A stretch of 13,784 bases of DNA, taken from Verrucomicrobiota bacterium. GTDB lineage: Bacteria > Verrucomicrobiota > Verrucomicrobiia > Limisphaerales > UBA11320. Shown here piece after piece: positions 9,369-13,784 of this stretch. Location of the stretch: the NCBI GenBank assembly GCA_016871475.1, contig VHDG01000020.1, positions 1 through 13,784 of the forward strand, written 5' to 3'. A model generated the notes under the pieces. It was not told where the DNA came from. It searched no databases and saw nothing but the letters and a program-made list of their open reading frames with translations. How positions within the stretch are numbered: the first letter of the stretch is position 1; the number at the start of each line of letters is the position of its first letter. The position numbers and the translations under genes were made by a program.

Positions 9369-9531
9369 CCGGAACAATTCAGTAGGCCAGCGGCCGTTTG
9401 CTCGATCCTCCTGCGAATTGCTTCGTTATTCGTCGCTTACGTATCTGAGTTCAATACGCGCGCTCCTCACGCCTCACCCTTCGCAAGAGTCTCCTGCGAA
9501 ACTGTCCGCTGTCCGACTGAATCGTTCCGGC

Positions 9532-10026
9532 TTAATGTGCAATTTTGCGCAAGAACTCCAGGTCTTCCAGATCCTTGGGGCGACCGGAAGCCTCCTTGTT
9601 TCGAATCAAAGCCGCCAAGCCCAGATAGAACACCGGCTGCTCTCCTGCCTTGGTGCGCAGCATCACCGCGATACGGCTTTTCCAAGCCTCCTCGAACGAC
9701 ACCCCGTCAATTTGGTTCAGCAGATCGATTCGGTTCGGAGGCCGACCAAACTGGATAATCGTGCCAATTTCCTGAAGCTCCTCCGGCCGCTCAATCCCGG
9801 GGATGTTGTTTCTCCAAAAAACTGAAAGCGCATGAAACAGCGAGGCGGCATTCTGATTTCCTGCGTCGTAGAAAAAATCGACATCCCCCGTCAACCTTGC
9901 ATGCCCGTAGTAAATCACAGCTTCCCCGCCGACAATAACGTAACGCACCTGATGTGCGTGGAGGAGTTCGATGAACTCCAGGATGTCTGGAGAGAAGTAA
10001 GCGGGATCTATCTGGTCGGGTGGCAT
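9532..10026 (-). CDS. DUF6036-type nucleotidyltransferase, putative toxin of a two-gene module
   Basis: A 164-aa cytoplasmic protein of the polymerase-beta nucleotidyltransferase fold. The active-site motif is GGEAV (33-37) followed by TGDVDFFYD (46-54) with D48 and D50, and a third acid at D101 in NRIDLLNQIDGVSF. The C-terminal YLGLAALIRNKEASGRPKDL (134-153) is the usual end of this family. Such enzymes transfer a nucleotide to RNA or protein; relatives (MNT, AbiEii, MenT) are toxins. The ATG at 10026 is chosen because the family motif starts soon after and the codon lies within the end of the small upstream ORF (19-bp overlap), implying coupling. The in-frame ATG at 10131 would add 35 residues that are an out-of-frame copy of the small gene. 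The gene converges with the sigma factor gene. Toxicity is not shown; substrate is unknown. Confidence 0.8.
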   Translation of the reverse strand: MPPDQIDPAYFSPDILEFIELLHAHQVRYVIVGGEAVIYYGHARLTGDVDFFYDAGNQNAASLFHALSVFWRNNIPGIERPEELQEIGTIIQFGRPPNRIDLLNQIDGVSFEEAWKSRIAVMLRTKAGEQPVFYLGLAALIRNKEASGRPKDLEDLEFLRKIAH

Positions 10027-10178
10027 GCGCGAACATCCCTGTTGTTTTCTCCGTAGACGCGTTTCTTCAGCTGCCGGGCGACTTCCCATCGCTCCCGACA
10101 GGTCATGCGGATCTGTTGCTCGATGTCCCACTCCGCAGCGCTGCGGAAGCTTCGGGCCTTGTGAACCGTTCGTTCCAT
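10008..10178 (-). CDS. Small basic protein overlapping the nucleotidyltransferase gene, putative antitoxin partner
   Basis: A 56-aa frame, MERTVHKARSFRSAAEWDIE followed by QQIRMTCRERWEVARQLKKR and VYGENNRDVRACHPTR. The pattern of an aromatic-rich N-terminal segment, then MTxxERWExARxLKxRVYG, recurs in small proteins encoded just upstream of DUF6036-type nucleotidyltransferases in Verrucomicrobiota and other phyla, as far as I recall. The genes overlap by 19 bp on the same strand, the typical layout of a toxin-antitoxin pair. The protein is charged and probably helical, without a signal peptide or membrane segment. The frame begins with ATG at 10178; no strong Shine-Dalgarno sequence is visible upstream. 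A DNA-binding motif is not obvious, so whether it acts as an antitoxin, a target or an adaptor is open. Confidence 0.65.
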   Translation of the reverse strand: MERTVHKARSFRSAAEWDIEQQIRMTCRERWEVARQLKKRVYGENNRDVRACHPTR

Positions 10179-10694
10179 GTCATGACGCTAGTCAAAAACT
10201 ACAGCCGATAGAAGTGGATTTTAGCTAAGGATTAGCGCTTGCTCTCTCCTCCACGCCCCCGATGATCAAGCTTTGACAGCTAAGTTCCCAGCGATTCCAG
10301 GATGCGCTCCATGTCAGAAATAAAGACCCGGAGGTACGCTTCACTCAAGTGACTGCGATGATCGGAGAGGCTGCGATCGAAACCGCTCCTTTGGAATGCT
10401 GGGAACACTTCCACCATCAGTTGGCGGAGTTCGGAAGACTGCAAGAGCGGACTCGCCGCCAGCAGTTGAGGGTCTTGAATCCTCATCCATACTCTGTCGA
10501 AAGCACTGAACAAGGCTGGTCAGGCGATCCATTTGGGAAGCGGATGACCCCTTCGTCCCAGCAGAGCACTCGACACTTTCCAGGATTCGGAATTGTCATA
10601 TGCCCTCGCATCGTGAATTGTTTACGAGCCTTTCCCCGAAGATCCGGTATCCGTCACACGGGTTCCCGGGGGTTCGATCAAGTGAAAGCCTTGC
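10179..10694. other. Intergenic region between divergent units, with one doubtful ORF
   Basis: About 516 bases between the small minus-strand gene and the plus-strand DUF1549 gene. It must hold the promoters for both. TAAAAT on the minus strand (around 10217-10222) could be a -10 box for the small gene, without a convincing -35. The only protein-like signal is the minus-strand frame at 10280-10513. The rest shows nothing I can name. Confidence 0.5.
10280..10513 (-). CDS. Hypothetical short protein, possibly the 3' part of a frameshifted gene
   Basis: A 77-codon frame with a TTG start (MFSAFDRVWMRIQDP), or 68 codons from the ATG at 10486. The sequence, including SSELRQLMVEVFPAFQRSGF and LSEAYLRVFISDMERILESL, has an amphipathic helical pattern typical of real proteins and no low complexity. 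I do not recognise the family. In a neighbouring frame, from an ATG at 10598, MTIPNPGK continues to IRFPNGSPDQP immediately before the TTG; a one-base change near 10513 would join the two into one protein of about 105 residues. This makes a decayed gene plausible. It could also be non-coding, because the opposite strand is also open. No ribosome binding site is clear. Confidence 0.3.
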   Translation of the reverse strand: MFSAFDRVWMRIQDPQLLAASPLLQSSELRQLMVEVFPAFQRSGFDRSLSDHRSHLSEAYLRVFISDMERILESLGT

Positions 10695-13178
10695 ATGCGC
10701 GCATCTCCGGACATTGACCTCAGCTCACCGGCTCGCTGGAGCCGGAAGTTATGGTTGTTCCCCACAGCGTGCCTGCTTTCCCTCTTTCTCACGCTTGCCA
10801 GCGCCACCGCGGGGTCCGTTCCGTCAGACCTCCCCGGTGACACAGGTTCGCACTGGGCGTTCCGTCCCGTCGTCGTCCCACCCGTGCCCAAGCCCCTCTC
10901 CGGATGGGGCATCAACCCAATCGATGCGTTCGTGGGCTTGCGACATCAGGAACGCGGTTTGGTCCCCTCGGATCCCGCCCCGCCGCAGGTTCTCATTCGA
11001 CGACTCTACCTGGACTTGATCGGTGTTCCGCCCACGCCGGCTGAGCTTGATGAGTTCACGTCCAATCCGACCGACGACCATTACGTCCGGATCGTCGAGC
11101 GGCTGCTCGCCAGTCCTCGCCATGGCGAACGATGGGGGCGACATTGGATGGACGTCTGGCGTTACAGCGACTGGGCGGGGCACGGCGCCGAGGTGCGGGA
11201 GAGCCATCCGCATATCTGGCGGTGGCGTGATTGGATCATCGAATCGTTGAACGCGGATAAACCCTATGACCGGATGCTTCTGGAAATGCTCGCGGCTGAC
11301 GAACTGGCACCACTGGATGCGAGCGCGCTTCGAGCCACAGGCTTCCTTGTGCGGAACTGGTTTCGTTACAACCGGAACGTCTGGCTGGAATCCACCGTGG
11401 AACACACCGGGAAGGCGTTCCTGGGCGTCACCTTCAACTGTGCCAAGTGTCATGACTCCAAGTCCGATCCAATGTCGCAGGTGGACTTCTATCGGATGCG
11501 GGCTTTTTTCGAACCGTATGACATCCGGACCAATTTGCTGAGCCATGCGGGAGATGCTTCTACGAACAGCCTGGTGCAGGCTTTCGATGGACGATTGGCC
11601 GATCCGACCTACGTGTTTACCCGTGGTGACGAAGCCCGGCCGGAGACGAATCAGCCGGTGCTCCCGCAACTTCCCAGCTTTCTGGGCAAGAGGTCTCTGG
11701 ACATCGCTGCCGTGGACCTTCCGTTGGACAGTTACTATCCCGCATTGAGCGAGCCGGCTGTGAAGGTCGTGTTGGCGCGGAGTGAGGAGGAGGCGCTCGC
11801 AGCGGAGAAGAAAGCCGATGGCGCCTGGAGCACCGCTCTGTCTGCCACCAATGACGTGGAGTCATTGCGGAACGCGGCGGAGGTCGCCAGTCGCCAGGCT
11901 GCCCTTTCCCGCGCGCGGCAGGTCGCATTGCGACACCGCGTTCTGGCCGAACGTGTGAAGTATGCCGTGGTTCCCGGCGACGCAGAGACATCCGCTCGCG
12001 CTGCGGCCGGAGCTGAGCGGCAGGCGGGTGTGGCTGCGGCGGAGCTGGGGGTGGCCGAAGCCCTGGCAGCGTTTCAGTCCCTGCGTGTCCGTCAGAAACA
12101 GTCGGACCCCAAGGCCGATCCGGCGGCGGATCCGAAAGAAGTGGAGAAGGCGCAGAAAGCTCTGGCCGATGCGGAAAAGAAGACGAAAGAAGCTCAGGAG
12201 AAGCTTGCTGCGGCCAGACGCGAGGCCCTCGAGCCTTCCACCTCGTATGCTTCGCTCGGACCGGTTTATCCCAGGTCCTCCAGCGGCCGGCGTCTCGCGC
12301 TCGCTCGCTGGATCGCGAGTCCGGAAAATCCGCTCACGGCCCGCGTCGCGATGAATCACATCTGGATGCGGCATTTTGGCAGTCCGCTGGTGGCCACGGT
12401 GTTTGATTTTGGGAAGGCTGGACAGGCTCCGAGCCATCCGGAGTTGCTGGACTGGCTGGCAGGCGAGTTTGTGCGGCAGGGGTGGAGCATGAAAGCCATG
12501 CATCGGTTGCTCGTGACATCCGCCACGTATCGCATGAAGTCGTCGGGTGGCGCGATGATGTCTCGGAACCTGGCTTCAGATCCTGACAACATCCAGCTGT
12601 GGCAGATGAATGTGAGGCGGGCGGAAGCGGAGGTGGTGCGGGACAGCGTGCTCCACGTGGCGGGCGGGCTGGACTGGACCATGGGGGGGCCGGAGTTGGA
12701 CCCGGGAGCTGGGGAATCCTTGTCGCGTCGCAGCGTTTACTTCCGACATGCGAAGGAGAAGGCCATGGAATTCACGCAGACCTTCGACGGCCCCGGGATG
12801 AGCGAGTGTTATCGGAGGAATGCCAGCGTGGTTCCGCAGCAGGCGCTCGCGATGGCCAACAGCGTGCTGGTGAAGACGCAGTCCCGTCGGCTCGCAAAAT
12901 CCATCAGCGACACGCTGCGTGGGGAGGCTGAGGACGCGGAGTTTATTCATGCCGCGTTCGCGGGCATCCTGAGTCGAAAGCCGACGGTTCAGGAGACTGC
13001 CGCCTGCCGGGAGTTTTTGAAGGAACAGGCCGGCCTGCTGGCTGATCCATCCCGGTTGACTCCGGCGGCTGTGGGTGAGGCCTCCAAACTGGCACCTGCA
13101 GGGGAGTCGAAGGCGCGTGCCCGGGAGAACCTGATACTCGTGCTTTTCAACCACAACGATTTCGTGAGCATCCGATGA
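10695..13178 (+). CDS. PSCyt2 (DUF1549) / PSD1 (DUF1553) secreted protein with long coiled-coil insert
   Basis: An 827-aa envelope protein of a family expanded in Planctomycetes and Verrucomicrobia; its biochemical role is not established. A signal peptide is visible (basic WSRK, hydrophobic 20-36, ASATAG). DUF1549 covers about 74-280, with LIRRLYLDLIGVPPTPAELD at 100-119, RHGERWGRHWMDVWRYSDWA at 142-161 and a CxxCH motif, C249-A-K-C252-H253, that could bind heme or another metal. A charged Ala/Glu/Lys-rich segment about 355-512 is predicted by eye to be coiled coil (EKAQKALADAEKKTKEAQEK at 483-502). DUF1553 follows at about 525-790 (ARWIASPENPLTARVAMNHI at 537-556; RRNASVVPQQALAMANS at 707-723). 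The N-terminal PSCyt1 cytochrome domain found in many relatives is absent. The next gene overlaps by 4 bp, so the two are coupled. The start codon is not marked by a clear Shine-Dalgarno sequence. Confidence 0.9.
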   Translation: MRASPDIDLSSPARWSRKLWLFPTACLLSLFLTLASATAGSVPSDLPGDTGSHWAFRPVVVPPVPKPLSGWGINPIDAFVGLRHQERGLVPSDPAPPQVLIRRLYLDLIGVPPTPAELDEFTSNPTDDHYVRIVERLLASPRHGERWGRHWMDVWRYSDWAGHGAEVRESHPHIWRWRDWIIESLNADKPYDRMLLEMLAADELAPLDASALRATGFLVRNWFRYNRNVWLESTVEHTGKAFLGVTFNCAKCHDSKSDPMSQVDFYRMRAFFEPYDIRTNLLSHAGDASTNSLVQAFDGRLADPTYVFTRGDEARPETNQPVLPQLPSFLGKRSLDIAAVDLPLDSYYPALSEPAVKVVLARSEEEALAAEKKADGAWSTALSATNDVESLRNAAEVASRQAALSRARQVALRHRVLAERVKYAVVPGDAETSARAAAGAERQAGVAAAELGVAEALAAFQSLRVRQKQSDPKADPAADPKEVEKAQKALADAEKKTKEAQEKLAAARREALEPSTSYASLGPVYPRSSSGRRLALARWIASPENPLTARVAMNHIWMRHFGSPLVATVFDFGKAGQAPSHPELLDWLAGEFVRQGWSMKAMHRLLVTSATYRMKSSGGAMMSRNLASDPDNIQLWQMNVRRAEAEVVRDSVLHVAGGLDWTMGGPELDPGAGESLSRRSVYFRHAKEKAMEFTQTFDGPGMSECYRRNASVVPQQALAMANSVLVKTQSRRLAKSISDTLRGEAEDAEFIHAAFAGILSRKPTVQETAACREFLKEQAGLLADPSRLTPAAVGEASKLAPAGESKARARENLILVLFNHNDFVSIR

Positions 13179-13784
13179 GCCTGCGACCCTTTAACCACGC
13201 GCGGCGGACATTTCCGGGGAATCGACGGTCGTTTTTGACGGATTGCGGGATGGGGATGGCCGGCATGGTGTTGAGCGCGATGCTTGCGCGCGAAGCAAAG
13301 GCCGAGGCGACCGCTGCGGCGGCGGTGGCGGAGATACTTCGTGGGAAGCCGCATTTTGCCCCGCGCGCCCGCAGTGTCATTTGGCTGTTTATGCAGGGTG
13401 GCACGAGCCAGATGGAGAGCTTCGATCCCAAGCCTGAGTTGAACCGGTATGCAGGGAAGACCATTGAGGAGACACCCTACAAGGGCAGCCTGGACTCACC
13501 GTATCTCAAGAAGAACCTCCGTGAGCTGGTGGCCGGGCTGCACAAGGTGCATCCCAAGATCTTTCCGATGCAGGTGGGCCATCGTCCGCGCGGGCGCAGC
13601 GGGCTTGAGGTGAGTGACTGGTGGCCGCATGTGGGTGACTGCATTGATGACATCGCAGTCGTGCGCTCCATGTGGACCACTGACAACAATCACGGCGCCC
13701 AGCTCCAGTTCCACACCGGCCGGCATGTGCTCGAGGGCCAGTTCCCCACGATCGGTTCGTGGGTTCACTATGGTCTTGGCACGC
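13175..13784 (+). CDS. DUF1501 Tat-exported protein (partial, runs off right edge)
   Basis: The first 203 residues of a sulfatase-superfamily-like DUF1501 protein. A twin-arginine signal is visible: NRRSFLTDCGMGMAGMVLSA at 16-35, with R17-R18 and a hydrophobic stretch, so folded export is likely. The mature part begins near PHFAPRARSVIWLFMQGGTS (59-78), then QMESFDPKPELN and SMWTTDNNHGAQLQFHTGRH (165-184), the usual landmarks of the family, in which an acidic and histidine-rich site resembles alkaline phosphatase/sulfatase enzymes. The ATG overlaps the stop of the DUF1549/DUF1553 gene (ATGA). These two families are adjacent across the PVC group and are thought to act together in the envelope; the reaction is unknown. 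The metal-site residues of the C-terminal part lie beyond the window. Confidence 0.92.
   Translation, partial: MSLRPFNHARRTFPGNRRSFLTDCGMGMAGMVLSAMLAREAKAEATAAAAVAEILRGKPHFAPRARSVIWLFMQGGTSQMESFDPKPELNRYAGKTIEETPYKGSLDSPYLKKNLRELVAGLHKVHPKIFPMQVGHRPRGRSGLEVSDWWPHVGDCIDDIAVVRSMWTTDNNHGAQLQFHTGRHVLEGQFPTIGSWVHYGLGT

Noticed and set aside
9480..9500. TTCGCA/TGCGAA hairpin between the convergent sigma factor and nucleotidyltransferase genes as a terminator
   Set aside because: Stem of only 6 bp with a 9-nt loop and no T run on either strand.
10824..11669. 281-codon minus-strand open frame opposite the DUF1549 gene
   Set aside because: Antisense shadow of a well-supported gene.

Overview
The window looks like chromosomal DNA from a GC-rich member of the Verrucomicrobiota (or a close PVC relative). 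The reasons are a membrane Ser/Thr kinase translationally coupled to an ECF sigma factor, a PSCyt2/DUF1549-DUF1553 protein coupled to a Tat-exported DUF1501 protein, a DUF6036-type nucleotidyltransferase with a small partner, and intergenic DNA crowded with short dispersed repeats. No phage, plasmid or complete insertion sequence is visible.

Layout. 1-1392 (-): the first 464 codons of DNA polymerase I, running off the left edge. 1393-2008: a short stretch that looks like the scar of a lost CRISPR-Cas locus, with one isolated 36-bp CRISPR-type repeat, a heptamer tandem repeat and a 52-codon stub resembling the N-terminus of a Cas3 HD protein, in matching orientation. 2009-3334 (+): an asparagine-synthetase-like ATP-PPi ligase that lacks the glutaminase cysteine. 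3335-3973: repeat-filled DNA. 3974-4486 (+): a 170-aa protein resembling only the N-terminal part of an IS5/IS1182-type transposase, with a strong ribosome binding site and a palindrome upstream. 4487-5277: more copies of the same repeats and the 59-codon stump of a secreted protein. 5278-9368 (+): a two-gene signalling operon, a zinc-ribbon/kinase/multi-pass membrane protein ending in a SecD P1-head-like domain, then an ECF sigma factor overlapping it by 4 bp. 9532-10178 (-): a small ORF overlapping a nucleotidyltransferase, a toxin-antitoxin-like arrangement. 10280-10598 (-): a weak, possibly frameshifted ORF. 10695-13784 (+): the DUF1549/DUF1553 gene overlapping a DUF1501 gene by 4 bp; the latter leaves the window.

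How the parts work together. The kinase and sigma factor probably form one pathway in which an envelope signal reaches the kinase's extracytoplasmic C-terminus and alters the sigma factor. The DUF1549/1553 and DUF1501 proteins are probably partners in the cell envelope. The nucleotidyltransferase and its small partner are probably one module. The other genes look independent. The most notable items are the apparent CRISPR-Cas scar, the kinase/SecD-like fusion, and two unlisted small genes (1660-1818 and 10008-10178). All homology statements rest on reading motifs by eye; no search was run.
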